NCBI RefSeq assembly: GCF_002101675.1
Contig: NZ_LQOY01000007.1
Coordinates: 1 to 48,837, forward strand
Length of the DNA stretch: 48,837 bases
Origin: Mycobacterium gordonae
Lineage (GTDB): Bacteria > Actinomycetota > Actinomycetes > Mycobacteriales > Mycobacteriaceae
Reading direction: 5' to 3'
Below, one piece after another: positions 20,919 to 29,403 of this stretch; position 1 is the first letter of the stretch; every line of letters starts with the position of its first letter. Under the pieces are notes generated by a model. It had not been told where the DNA came from. It searched no databases and saw only the letters and a program-made list of their open reading frames with translations. The translations under genes were made by a program, and so were the position numbers.

Positions 20919-21443
20919 CTAAATCGGTTCCACCCCCGCGATGTGCCGCTGCGCCAAATCCCGGTAGGCCTGCGGGTTGACGTTGACCCACATCTCGGCG
21001 CCGGTGCCCTCGATCGGGCCCTTCACCTTCGCCGGCGCGCCGGTCACCAGCATGCCGGCCGGAATCTGCGTGCCACCGACCACCACGGCGCCGGCCGCAA
21101 CCATGCAGCGCGCGCCGATCACGGCGCCGTCGAGCACCGTCGCATGGTTGGCGATCAGCGCCTCGGAGCCGATGTGGGCCCCGTGAATGACGCACAGGTG
21201 GGCCACCGTGGCGCCGGGCCCGACGTCGACCGGGATGCCCGGCGGGGCGTGCAATACCGACCCGTCCTGCACGTTGGCGCCCTCTCGGATCACCACCGGC
21301 GCGTAGTCGCCGCGGAGCACGGCGTTGTACCAGACCGAGGCCCCGGCCTCGACGGTGACGTCGCCGATCAGGGTGGCGGTCGGGGCCACGAACGCGGTCG
21401 GATCGACCTTCGGCGAACGGCCTTCGAAAGAGAACAGCGGCAT
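20919..21443 (-). CDS. Gamma-class carbonic anhydrase-like protein (Rv3525c-like)
   Basis: Left-handed beta-helix protein of 174 aa. Hexapeptide repeats run from about residue 20 to 130 (VAPTATLIGDVTVEAGASVW). Metal-ligand histidines occur in the patterns VLHAPPG, VAHLCVIHG and IANHATV. This matches gamma-carbonic anhydrase/PaaY-type proteins; the substrate (CO2 or another) cannot be told from sequence. The ATG at 21443 (MPLFSFEGRSPKVDP) gives the length I recall for Rv3525c; longer in-frame starts would cross the KstR operator. Convergent with the NHL gene and divergent from kshA. Confidence 0.9.
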   Translation of the reverse strand: MPLFSFEGRSPKVDPTAFVAPTATLIGDVTVEAGASVWYNAVLRGDYAPVVIREGANVQDGSVLHAPPGIPVDVGPGATVAHLCVIHGAHIGSEALIANHATVLDGAVIGARCMVAAGAVVVGGTQIPAGMLVTGAPAKVKGPIEGTGAEMWVNVNPQAYRDLAQRHIAGVEPI

Positions 21444-21514
21444 CAAATACATATACCGCAATGTGCATATGCCGTGGCCAGACTCGCCGTCGTTGCGCTC
21501 ACCCGCCCCAAAAC

Positions 21515-21528
21515 TGTAACGTGTTCTA
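21515..21528. promoter_or_regulatory. KstR operator upstream of kshA
   Basis: tgtaacgtgttcta fits TNNAACNNGTTNNA. It is 28 nt before the kshA start, which has its own ribosome-binding site ggagg at 21546-21550, and 71 nt from the carbonic-anhydrase-like start. Confidence 0.85.
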
Positions 21529-21556
21529 GTTAGTACCCGCGATCTGGAGGTGACAG

Positions 21557-22753
21557 GTGAGTACCGACACAAGTGGCGTTGTCGGTCGGGAAGGCGTCCG
21601 GGAGATCGACGCCGGCGCGTTGCCGACCAGATATGCCCGGGGCTGGCACTGCCTGGGCGTAGCCGAGGACTTCCGGGACGGCAAGCCGCACTCCGTGCAG
21701 GCTTTCGGCACCAAGTTGGTGGTCTTCGCCGACTCCAACGGCGACATCAAAATCCTCGACGGCTATTGCCGGCACATGGGCGGCGACCTGTCCGAGGGCA
21801 CCATCAAGGGTGACGAGGTCGCCTGCCCCTTCCACGACTGGCGCTGGGGCGGCGACGGCCGCTGCAAGCTGGTCCCGTACGCCAAGCGCACCCCGAAGAC
21901 GGCGCGCACCCGGGCGTGGACCACCGATGTTCGGGGCGGCCTGCTGTTCGTCTGGCACGACCACGAAGGCAACCCCCCGGACCCCGCCGTCCGGATCCCC
22001 GAGATCCCGGAAGCGCAGAGCGACGACTGGACCAATTGGCGCTGGAATCGCATCCTCATCGAAGGATCGAACTGCCGCGACATCATCGACAACGTCACCG
22101 ATATGGCGCACTTCTTCTACATCCACTTCGGGTTGCCGACGTACTTCAAGAACGTCTTCGAAGGCCACATCGCGTCGCAGTACCTGCACAACGTGGGCCG
22201 GCCCGACGTCAGCGATCTGGGAACCTCCTACGGTGAAGCGGAGTTGGACTCGGAGGCTTCGTACTTCGGGCCGTCGTTCATGATCAACTGGCTGCACAAC
22301 AGCTACAGCGGCTACAAGTCCGAGTCGATCCTGATCAACTGCCACTACCCGGTCACGCAGGACTCATTCGTGCTGCAGTGGGGTGTGATCGTCGAAAAGC
22401 CCAAGGGCCTGGACGAAAAGATGAGCGACAAGCTGTCCCGGGTGTTCACCGAAGGCGTCAGCAAGGGCTTCATGCAGGACGTCGAGATCTGGAAGCACAA
22501 GACCCGCATCGACAATCCGTTGCTGGTCGAGGAAGACGGCGCCGTCTACCAGATGCGCCGTTGGTATCAGCAGTTCTACGTCGACGTCGCCGACATCACT
22601 CCGGAGATGGTGGAGCGCTTCGAAATGGAAGTCGACACCGCCCGCGCCAACGAGTTCTGGAACGCCGAGGTCGCCGAGAACCTGAAAGCCAGGGACGCTG
22701 AAGCGGTTTCGGATGACGCGGTTTCGGATGAAGTACCCGCCGAGCAGCACTGA
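21557..22753 (+). CDS. kshA: KshA, oxygenase of 3-ketosteroid 9-alpha-hydroxylase
   Basis: Rieske non-haem iron oxygenase of 398 aa. Rieske cluster ligands C71-x-H73 and C90-xx-H93 are present. The mononuclear iron site is in DNVTDMAHFFYIH with H185 and H190. With the reductase KshB (not in this window) it 9-alpha-hydroxylates 3-ketosteroids such as androstenedione; together with KstD this opens ring B. GTG start at 21557 with ggagg 6 nt upstream. A short acidic tail follows the catalytic domain. The next gene starts 5 nt downstream. Confidence 0.95.
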   Translation: MSTDTSGVVGREGVREIDAGALPTRYARGWHCLGVAEDFRDGKPHSVQAFGTKLVVFADSNGDIKILDGYCRHMGGDLSEGTIKGDEVACPFHDWRWGGDGRCKLVPYAKRTPKTARTRAWTTDVRGGLLFVWHDHEGNPPDPAVRIPEIPEAQSDDWTNWRWNRILIEGSNCRDIIDNVTDMAHFFYIHFGLPTYFKNVFEGHIASQYLHNVGRPDVSDLGTSYGEAELDSEASYFGPSFMINWLHNSYSGYKSESILINCHYPVTQDSFVLQWGVIVEKPKGLDEKMSDKLSRVFTEGVSKGFMQDVEIWKHKTRIDNPLLVEEDGAVYQMRRWYQQFYVDVADITPEMVERFEMEVDTARANEFWNAEVAENLKARDAEAVSDDAVSDEVPAEQH

Positions 22754-22758
22754 CGATC

Positions 22759-23211
22759 ATGCCTGAGGAGCAGCCGGCCGTTCCCGACGTCGATCGGCTC
22801 GCCCGGTCGATGCTGATGCTGCATGGTGATCACCCTGATCACGACGAGCCGCACACCACCCACGGCGGGTCCGGTTCGTGGTCCAAGTCAAGGGATTTCG
22901 CCAACGACCCGCAGCGCGCCGCCGCGGTGGCCGAAGCCAGCCGTGCAGACCGCGAACGCTACCTGAAGGCGGGCCTACGGCCGGTGGACTGCCGGTTCTG
23001 CCACGTGACCGTGGCCGTGCGCAGGCTCGGGCCGGGTCACACTGCGGTGCAATGGAATACCGAGGCGTCGCAACGCTGTGCGCATTTCGCCGAGGTGCGC
23101 GCGTGCGGTGGTAATACAGCACGAACCAAGTCCTGTCCCCGGCTTTCCGACAGCATCGAACATGCGGTGGCCGAAGGCATTCTGGAGCGGGAGCCGGCGG
23201 AAGCCGAGTAG
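22759..23211 (+). CDS. Conserved Cys-rich small protein (Rv3527-like)
   Basis: Protein of 150 aa in the position of Rv3527, starting 5 nt after kshA and so probably co-transcribed. N-terminal half is acidic and His-rich (HGDHPDHDEPHTTHGG). The C-terminal half has DCRFCHV, QRCAHF, RACGG and KSCPRL, so five cysteines with nearby histidines that could bind a metal or an iron-sulfur cluster. No known domain recognised. A role beside the Rieske oxygenase, such as electron transfer or cluster supply, is speculation from context. Confidence 0.8.
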   Translation: MPEEQPAVPDVDRLARSMLMLHGDHPDHDEPHTTHGGSGSWSKSRDFANDPQRAAAVAEASRADRERYLKAGLRPVDCRFCHVTVAVRRLGPGHTAVQWNTEASQRCAHFAEVRACGGNTARTKSCPRLSDSIEHAVAEGILEREPAEAE

Positions 23212-23363
23212 TTGTCGCTGCGATGCGGGCAAAGACGGCGCCGCCGATCCTAGGGGCGCCTGTGGCTGCTGTGACGGCAGCGGTAACTCCGGTCGCACCA
23301 GTCCCATTGGCCCGCAGCTGACTTCGATACCCGACTGCCCGCCTCCGAGCGACAAATCACGGG
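23212..23363. other. Intergenic gap, no feature seen
   Basis: About 150 bp between the convergent Rv3527-like and sulfotransferase genes. I see no operator, strong hairpin or convincing small gene. M. tuberculosis has Rv3528c here; I see no trace of it. Confidence 0.6.
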
Positions 23364-24509
23364 TCACAGCCCCGCGAACCGCTCCTTCACCGCTTCGGCG
23401 GTCAACCCGTAATCGGCCAGCGAGTACTTGTGCTTGGGCGCCCGCGCACCGGTCTGGCTTTCGGCGTGGCTGTCCTCCATCGCCTTTCGCGCCTCGTCGG
23501 TCATGGTCAAGCCGAAATGCCGATACACCCCAGCGACCGTGCCCAGCGGGTCGGCGATCAGGTCCTGGTAATCCACATCGCAGAACTGGGCCGGATCATG
23601 CTTGGCACGAACGGTATTGAACCGCTCGAGCCCGCGCGACCAGGTTTCCATTGCGTCCGCACCGATCTGGTCAGCGGTAAACGTCGTCGACCAGCCCTCG
23701 GCGGTGTGCTGGGCCAATGAGCACATCGACGCCATGATCGTCTCCACCGGCCGGTGCGTCTGTATCACCAGCGCATCGGGATAGGTCGCCAGCAACGCGT
23801 CAAGGGCGAACAAGTGGCTGGGATTCTTGAGCACCCAACGCTTGTCGGCGTCGTTGACTCCGATCAGCTGCAGGTTGCGGCGGTGCCGCCGGTATGACGG
23901 CGTCCAGTCCTGCTGCGCCAACCACTGCGCATAACTGGGGATGTGCGCCAACGTCTCGTAGGACACAGAATGCAGTGACTGACGCAGCAGCTGCCAGCAC
24001 TCCTCCAGCTCGTATGCCGCCATGAAATGCAGGCCGGTGTATTCCGGGTTCTCCGCATGGGCCTTATCGAATTGCGCGTTCAGCTGGCTGTACCAGGGAT
24101 TCGATTCCCAGGTGTCCCGGGGCGGACGCGGCTGCGGGAACTCGGCGAGCCACAGGTGCAGACCCTGATGGGCCGGGTCGGCGCCCAGCAGCCGGTGCAG
24201 GACCGTTGTTCCGGTGCGTGGCAGCCCGGTCACGAAGATGGGCTGCTCGATGGCCACGCCGGCGTATTCGGGGTACTGCTTCCATGCCGACTCCGACAGC
24301 AGCCTGGCCACCAACGCGCCGCGCAGGAAGAATCGATTCATCTTGCTGCCCAACGCCGTCAGGCCCGCCTCGCGCTTGTACGAGTCGAGCAGCACGCTCA
24401 GCGCTTCGCGGTAGTTGTCGTCGTCGGTGCCGAAGTCGTCCAGCCCGGTCAGTTTGGTCGCCGACGCGTGCAGGTCGTCGACGGTGCCGACATCAGTTCG
24501 CTCGGCCAT
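23364..24509 (-). CDS. Sulfotransferase-family protein (Rv3529c-like)
   Basis: Protein of 381 aa with the PAPS phosphate-binding loop IFVTGLPRTGTTVLHRLL at 91-108 and the later helix VIQTHRPVETIMASMCSL that fits the 3'-phosphate binding region. Family members transfer sulfate from PAPS to hydroxyls; the acceptor is unknown, and a sterol intermediate is possible from context. Last gene of the leftward operon Rv3531c-SDR-sulfotransferase. Its ATG overlaps the SDR stop by 1 nt. Confidence 0.87.
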   Translation of the reverse strand: MAERTDVGTVDDLHASATKLTGLDDFGTDDDNYREALSVLLDSYKREAGLTALGSKMNRFFLRGALVARLLSESAWKQYPEYAGVAIEQPIFVTGLPRTGTTVLHRLLGADPAHQGLHLWLAEFPQPRPPRDTWESNPWYSQLNAQFDKAHAENPEYTGLHFMAAYELEECWQLLRQSLHSVSYETLAHIPSYAQWLAQQDWTPSYRRHRRNLQLIGVNDADKRWVLKNPSHLFALDALLATYPDALVIQTHRPVETIMASMCSLAQHTAEGWSTTFTADQIGADAMETWSRGLERFNTVRAKHDPAQFCDVDYQDLIADPLGTVAGVYRHFGLTMTDEARKAMEDSHAESQTGARAPKHKYSLADYGLTAEAVKERFAGL

Positions 24510-25291
24510 CAGTTGTGGTACTCCCCGCAGTTGACGTCGAGCGTCTGCCCGGTGATCCCACTGGACAGATCGCTTGCCATGAACAGAATCGCCGACGCCA
24601 CCTCGTCCTCGGTGGGCAGCCGCTTCAGGTCCGAATTCGCGGCGGTGGCCTGGTAGATCTGCTCGGCGGTGGTGCCGTACTTGCCGGCCTGGTGGTTGAA
24701 GTAGCCCTGCAGTGTGTCACCCCAGATATAACCGGGTGCAACGGAATTGACGCGGATACCCTGTTCGCCAAGCTCGGTCGCCAGCGACTGCGACATGGAC
24801 AACAACGCCGACTTCGCCATCTTGTAGGCGCCGTACTTGGCTTGGGAGTGCCGGATCACCATGGAGTTGACGTTGACGACGGAGCCCTTGGATGCGGCCA
24901 GTGCCGGTGTGAAGCCCTGGATCAGCCGCAACGCTCCCAGCGCGCTGAGTTCGATCGCGTCGCGGATGTGCTGAAACGTGGTGCCCGCCAACGGCTTCAT
25001 CGACGGCACGCGGAACGCGTTGTTCACCAGCACGTCGACCTTGCCGTAGGCCTCCTGGGCAGCGCTGACCAGGTTGCTCACCTGGTCGTCGTCGGTGATG
25101 TCGGTGGGCACCGCGACCGCCTTGCGCCCCAGGTCGACGACCTTCTTGGCGACGTCGTCCAGCCGGTCGGCACTGCGCGCCGCCAGCACCAGATCGGCCC
25201 CTTCGAGTGCGCACCGGCGCGCCAGCGTGGTACCCAGACCCGGGCCGACGCCGCTGATCACCACCACCTTGCCGTCGAGCAATTCGGTCAT
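24509..25291 (-). CDS. Short-chain dehydrogenase/reductase (Rv3530c-like)
   Basis: Classical SDR of 260 aa: cofactor motif SGVGPGLGTT at 13-22, NNA at 90-92, catalytic Ser143, and Tyr156-xxx-Lys160. Predicted NAD(P)-dependent oxidoreductase on a hydroxyl or keto group; sterol-linked by context only. The ATG at 25291 (MTELLDGKVV) fits the SDR N-terminus and the ATGA overlap with the upstream gene. The longer in-frame start at 25465 lies inside that gene. Confidence 0.9.
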   Translation of the reverse strand: MTELLDGKVVVISGVGPGLGTTLARRCALEGADLVLAARSADRLDDVAKKVVDLGRKAVAVPTDITDDDQVSNLVSAAQEAYGKVDVLVNNAFRVPSMKPLAGTTFQHIRDAIELSALGALRLIQGFTPALAASKGSVVNVNSMVIRHSQAKYGAYKMAKSALLSMSQSLATELGEQGIRVNSVAPGYIWGDTLQGYFNHQAGKYGTTAEQIYQATAANSDLKRLPTEDEVASAILFMASDLSSGITGQTLDVNCGEYHN

Positions 25292-26415
25292 CCCAGCATC
25301 CTTGCCGCAATCTGCAACTGGCGCAGCGCGATACGAGCCCGCCAGTCGTCTTCGGAGATCTTGTTGTGCTCGAAGTACGGCAGCGAAGCCGGTACCGCGT
25401 CGGCGTCGACCAACTCGACGGTCGGGCCGTCGGCCTCGGTGAGCTCCCGGGACACCCGCTGCCACCGGAACTGCAGAAAACCACGGCGATGGCCCAGCGT
25501 CTCAACCCAGTTGGTCACCCCGGGATTCTGGTCGCTGACCACAATGCGGACCTTGCCGTCGGGATCTGCTTGTGCCTGAGTGTTATTCAGCGACGTCTGG
25601 TGGTTGATGTAGTCCAGCGAGATGTACCACATGCTGCCCAGCTGGAAGCCCACATACGGGGCGTCGCTCACCGGCACGGTGATGACCAGCGCCTGATCCG
25701 GGCGCAGTTCGAAGTGCCCGACCGACGAGTACTGGGTCGCCAGGCCGCCGGGAGTCAATCGCGGCGGCACCATGGTGTTGACGGGGATCTTGAGATAGAA
25801 CCACTGTGGGAACTGCAGCCACGTCTTCACGCGGTTGACGAGCTGTTTACCCGCTGTGGCGTAACGCTTTTCGATCAACCCACGGGTCAGTGGCGGCGGC
25901 GCGGTACCCGCCGTATCGAGCCGCTCGATGGTCAACGTGCCGCGGGTCGCCGACCAGTCGCCGTAGACCTCACGCATGACCAGCTGCCCGGCGCTGGTCG
26001 GCCGCAACCGCCACTCGAAGCTGCCGTCGGGGGCGATGTCGAGTTCCCGGTCGTCGAACGCGGCCTGGCTGGCGGGCACGTTGTCGCCGGTGTATTCGCC
26101 TCCGAGCAGTTGGAAACTGAGGTCGGTGGTGGTACCGCGTACCCCGCGGACCACGTAGTCGCGGTCGGCGTGCACGCGCGTGCCGAAGTAGAGGGTGTCC
26201 GGGTTGTCCAGTCCCATCTTGGTGAACGGCCCGGTACCGGACTGCAGGAAAGGATGGTCACGTTCGTAGTCGAAGGCCAAATGCATGCAGCCGGCCACAC
26301 AGCCGGCCAGATACTGCAGCCCCTCGAGGAGGTCGGCTTCGGTCTCGATATGCGGAGCGGCAGCCACCAGTTGCTCAGCTTCCGCGATCGCTTCGGTGAG
26401 CGGATCAGAAAACAC
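25288..26415 (-). CDS. Conserved protein (Rv3531c-like), DUF1214-like C-terminal half
   Basis: Protein of 375 aa in the position of Rv3531c and first gene of the three-gene leftward operon. No catalytic motif recognised. The C-terminal portion (YSSVGHFELRPDQALVITVPVSDAPYVGFQLGSMWYISLDYINHQTSLN) resembles DUF1214-type proteins. A KstR-like operator sits 11 nt upstream of the ATG at 26415, tying the operon to sterol catabolism. Only a weak gaag lies before the ATG. Function unknown. Confidence 0.82.
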   Translation of the reverse strand: MFSDPLTEAIAEAEQLVAAAPHIETEADLLEGLQYLAGCVAGCMHLAFDYERDHPFLQSGTGPFTKMGLDNPDTLYFGTRVHADRDYVVRGVRGTTTDLSFQLLGGEYTGDNVPASQAAFDDRELDIAPDGSFEWRLRPTSAGQLVMREVYGDWSATRGTLTIERLDTAGTAPPPLTRGLIEKRYATAGKQLVNRVKTWLQFPQWFYLKIPVNTMVPPRLTPGGLATQYSSVGHFELRPDQALVITVPVSDAPYVGFQLGSMWYISLDYINHQTSLNNTQAQADPDGKVRIVVSDQNPGVTNWVETLGHRRGFLQFRWQRVSRELTEADGPTVELVDADAVPASLPYFEHNKISEDDWRARIALRQLQIAARMLG

Positions 26416-26426
26416 GTCTTCGACGC

Positions 26427-26440
26427 TAGAACGTGTTCCT
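26427..26440. promoter_or_regulatory. KstR-like operator upstream of the Rv3531c-like operon
   Basis: tagaacgtgttcct matches TNNAACNNGTTNNA except for the last base (T instead of A). It lies 11 nt from the ATG at 26415. Confidence 0.75.
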
Positions 26441-26506
26441 ATTTTGAGTCAACCGTGAACATATGCGCGTGTCGAGCGCGACGCTCACCGACGAAGCCCG
26501 ATCACC

Positions 26507-26806
26507 TCAGGAGGTGCACTGGTTGGCCAGCGTGATCAACGCCTGCCGGACATCCGGATGCCGATTCAGGTAGTCGACCAGGTTGGTGCCGGAACCCGAG
26601 GCTTGCGAGCGTGCCGTGATCTCTGCTTTCACGTCAGGGTGGCGGTCCAGGTAGCCCTGAACCTGCTCGGACGCCGTCTGCCCGAACGTGGTGTTGCACT
26701 GCTGGCCTGGATCGGCGGAGGCCACGGGCACCGCGACAAGTCCCGCGGCGAGGGCGCCCAGCAGGCCACCGCAGAGGCCGCGGCGGATCTTGGAAGTCAC
26801 AGTCAT
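26507..26806 (-). CDS. Secreted hemophore-related protein
   Basis: Protein of 99 aa with a Sec-type signal peptide: basic TSKIRRG, hydrophobic stretch to about 29, cleavage near ASA-D at 31-32. The mature part has Cys37 and Cys97 at its ends and two copies of the YLxRHPDV motif (52-59 and 79-86). This is the layout of small mycobacterial hemophore/heme-binding-like secreted proteins. Heme binding itself is not shown by the sequence. ATG start at 26806; a standing-alone gene convergent with no partner. Confidence 0.78.
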   Translation of the reverse strand: MTVTSKIRRGLCGGLLGALAAGLVAVPVASADPGQQCNTTFGQTASEQVQGYLDRHPDVKAEITARSQASGSGTNLVDYLNRHPDVRQALITLANQCTS

Positions 26807-26969
26807 CGGATCGCTCCTTTGCTTGCGAGATGCATCCCCACCGAGACTACGCGCGCCTTGTCGCTACGGCGACGGATCAATAGCGGTCAGTTATCGATGA
26901 ATGCGAAATTGCGATCGACTAATGGCAGGCAACTCTTTTTACTTGGATTACCGGAAAGGATGAACCGAA

Positions 26970-27473
26970 GTGGAAATCGCAATTAAAAACCTGACAGCCG
27001 TCGCCGCGATCGGCGCGATAGCCGCCGCAGGCACGCTGCTCGCGCCCGCTCAGCCGGCGCGCCCCACGATCAGCCCGGCCGCGTTCCAGGCCCCACTTCC
27101 GCTTGCTCCGGTGCCGGCGGTGCCCACCCAGGAACAGATCCTTGGCCTGCTCAACGCCTTTGCCAGCCCCACCAATTTCTCCGGTAAGAGCGACCTGGTG
27201 CAAGGGGGTCTGTCCGGGTGGCAGATCTATCAGGCAGATCTCGCGATGGGTAAGGCTGAATTCTGGGGTCTGGTGCCGTTTTCTTTCGATGTAACGAATA
27301 TTCAGCCCGCCGGTCCTAATACCGCGTCGGCCGACGTCGCCACCTGGGGTCCTCATTCCGGGGCAACGACGCGTTCCCTCACGTTTGTGAATGACGACGG
27401 CTGGAAGATCTCGAGTGCGTCTGCCGGGGACTTGCTGTACGGACTGTATGGCTTGACGGACAACTACCTCTGA
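26970..27473 (+). CDS. Secreted Mtb12-like low-molecular-weight antigen family protein
   Basis: Protein of 167 aa, GTG start at 26970. It has an N-terminal signal-like segment (LTAVAAIGAIAAAGTLLAPA), then a Pro-rich linker. The mature domain PTQEQILGLLNAFASPTNFSGKSDLVQGGL...LTFVNDDGWKISSASAGDLL follows the pattern of the Mtb12/CFP-2 family (NTF2-like fold). No lipobox cysteine, so it is probably secreted rather than lipidated. Role unknown; Mtb12 is a culture-filtrate antigen. Confidence 0.75.
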   Translation: MEIAIKNLTAVAAIGAIAAAGTLLAPAQPARPTISPAAFQAPLPLAPVPAVPTQEQILGLLNAFASPTNFSGKSDLVQGGLSGWQIYQADLAMGKAEFWGLVPFSFDVTNIQPAGPNTASADVATWGPHSGATTRSLTFVNDDGWKISSASAGDLLYGLYGLTDNYL

Positions 27474-27531
27474 GCCGTTGTTCGCGCAGAGCGGCTAGCG
27501 CCCGAATGCGCGCCGACTAAGCTGGTTCCAC

Positions 27532-28158
27532 ATGAGTACGCGCGGTGGGGACTTTGGTGGCGGTCGTCGGACGGGCGGCCCTTTTCCGGCCGGCCCGCAG
27601 ACCGATCCGTTGCCGCGTGAGACCCCGGCACCCGATTTCACTCTCGATCCCCGGCAACGCCGCCGCCCTTCCTTGACGACTCTGGGCGTAGGTCTGGCAA
27701 TTGTGCTGGCAGTGGCGGCACTGGTGATGTCCCTGATCGCGCTGATGACCGATCCCGCGCCCGCACCGGCGGCGAGTACGGCGAAGCCGCCGGTGGCGGA
27801 CGCGGACAAGGCGTTATGCCAGGCGATAGGGCCGTTGATGAAGGAGAACGACGACCGCAGCAACGCGTTCCTCGCCACAGGCGAGGCGGGTTCGCCGGAG
27901 CGAGATGCCGCCCTGCCGAAGTTCGTCGCCGACACTCAGGACTGGGCGCGCCGCACCCAACAGGCCCTTGACGGACATAACACCCCACCGCGGCTGGCCA
28001 CCCGCGCGCTGCAGCGCTACGTCGATGACATGCAGTTGTTCGTCGCCAGCGTGCGTCCCGGCGCAGGAACTCAGTACGACGAAGCCGCATGGACCGACAG
28101 CATTGTCGCTTACGGAGGGGTGTTGTCCACCTGCCAGCAGATCGGAATTGGCTGGTAG
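27532..28158 (+). CDS. Membrane-anchored hypothetical protein
   Basis: Protein of 208 aa. A Gly/Pro-rich cytoplasmic head (about 1-46, ending RQRRR) precedes one membrane helix, about 50-72 (LGVGLAIVLAVAALVMSLIALM), then an Ala/Pro linker and a helical extracytoplasmic domain with two cysteines (CQAIGPLMKEN and STCQQIG). Basic residues before the helix suggest an N-in topology. No family recognised. It is convergent with the Gly/Pro-rich gene, 8 nt away. Confidence 0.75.
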   Translation: MSTRGGDFGGGRRTGGPFPAGPQTDPLPRETPAPDFTLDPRQRRRPSLTTLGVGLAIVLAVAALVMSLIALMTDPAPAPAASTAKPPVADADKALCQAIGPLMKENDDRSNAFLATGEAGSPERDAALPKFVADTQDWARRTQQALDGHNTPPRLATRALQRYVDDMQLFVASVRPGAGTQYDEAAWTDSIVAYGGVLSTCQQIGIGW

Positions 28159-28166
28159 ATCCAGGG

Positions 28167-29279
28167 TCAGTAGGGCTGCAGGGGAACCCAGACCCCATAT
28201 AGCCAGAAGCCCCATTGCTGGTAGTAGGGATCCCAGAGCGGCAACACCGAATAGCCCAGGTAGTTCAGCGTCGGCGCCACCCAGCCCGCCGGTGGCGGCC
28301 ACGGTCCCCATCCTCCGAACGGGAGCAGCGAATCCCGCAGCGGTGCACCCCAGCCGCGCGGGGGCGCAGGCGGTGGGCCCCAACCCCACGGCGCCCGTCC
28401 CCAGCCCCAGGGCGCAACACCGCCGTGCCATGGCGGCGGCAGCAGGTGCAGACCCGGACTGCGGAAAGCGACATCCCAGCGCAGGTCGCCTCGCGGCGCA
28501 CCGTATCCGCGGAACGCGCCGCGCAACAGCCAGGCCGGGCCACCCCGCCAGCCAAGCCGCCAATTCAGATTGAAACGCGGCCAGTCGAATCCCCGCACTT
28601 TGATGCCCAGGTCTCCGCGGGGGCCCCACCACCGGGCAAAGGGCGGCGCCGCCAGACCGCGGAAGGCCGCTCGGAAGTTCCCGGGTGGTGTGCCTTTGAG
28701 ATGGAATCCCCCTCGGAAGTCCGCGCGGGGCCCGTTCGGTCCGCGAAATGCGCCGCGGAAGTCGGCCGCCGGGGCTTTCCAACCGCGCATCGCGCCGCGG
28801 AAGTCGGCGCCCGGGCCTCCGGGACCTCGCAAGCTGCCGTTGACACCGGCGCCCGCTCGACCCGGGCCCTGCAGGCCCCCACGCAGCTGCGTGGCCGTGG
28901 GCCCTGAATTACGCCCTTGCTGTCCGCCAGGACCGCCACCTTGACCGGGCGGGCCACCACGACCGGGGCCACCACCACCCTGCGGCGCGGGGCCACCGCC
29001 AGCTTGCGGCGCCGGGCCACCACCACCAGGGCCACCACCACCCTGCGGCGCCGGACCACCACCGCCGCCATTACCTGGCGACGCCGGTCCACCGCCGCCA
29101 CCGCCGCCAGGGCCGCCACCGCCCCCAGGCCCGTCACCGCCAGGGCCGCCACCGCCGCCGCCACCTGGCTTGGCGCTGGCGACCGGCAGGTCGAGACCAA
29201 CGGTTGGCACGCCGAGGGGATTAACGGCAAGAACGGATAACGCGGCAGCTATCGCGAAACCGGCTGTCAGCTGTTTCAT
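28167..29279 (-). CDS. Secreted Gly/Pro-rich protein with 14-aa DFRG repeats
   Basis: Protein of about 370 aa with a signal peptide (MKQLTAGFAIAAALSVLA, cleavage near ASA-K). Three blocks follow: a poly-Gly/Pro region with repeated PAPQGGGGPGGGG; four 14-residue repeats of the form ADFRGAFRGPNGPR; and a Trp/Pro/Gly-rich tail (WGWGRAPWGWGPPP). No enzyme motif. Probably a cell-wall or surface protein. Start is uncertain: ATG at 29279 has ggaag 6 nt upstream; ATG 29285 or GTG 29297 are also in frame. Confidence 0.7.
   Translation of the reverse strand: MKQLTAGFAIAAALSVLAVNPLGVPTVGLDLPVASAKPGGGGGGGPGGDGPGGGGGPGGGGGGGPASPGNGGGGGPAPQGGGGPGGGGPAPQAGGGPAPQGGGGPGRGGPPGQGGGPGGQQGRNSGPTATQLRGGLQGPGRAGAGVNGSLRGPGGPGADFRGAMRGWKAPAADFRGAFRGPNGPRADFRGGFHLKGTPPGNFRAAFRGLAAPPFARWWGPRGDLGIKVRGFDWPRFNLNWRLGWRGGPAWLLRGAFRGYGAPRGDLRWDVAFRSPGLHLLPPPWHGGVAPWGWGRAPWGWGPPPAPPRGWGAPLRDSLLPFGGWGPWPPPAGWVAPTLNYLGYSVLPLWDPYYQQWGFWLYGVWVPLQPY
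28641..28808 (-). repeat. Four 14-aa (42-bp) tandem repeats
   Basis: Units ADFRGAMRGWKAPA, ADFRGAFRGPNGPR, ADFRGGFHLKGTPP and GNFRAAFRGLAAPP are consecutive in the Gly/Pro-rich secreted protein. The spacing is exact, with Phe and Arg most conserved. Confidence 0.8.
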
Positions 29280-29403
29280 CTTCATCTTCCGCCCCACGGG
29301 AAACCTCTATCGCTAGAGTCCCCCGACCCTTGCGTGCGATTTTACTCCGCGCCGCACAACATCGACCCTCGACGCCATCGAGTCATCGACGCGGCGACAT
29401 GCC

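Noticed and set aside
26807..26969. Small gene or KstR site in the hemophore/Mtb12-like gap
   Set aside because: No AACnnGTT palindrome, no coding-like frame; only somewhat AT-richer sequence consistent with divergent promoters.
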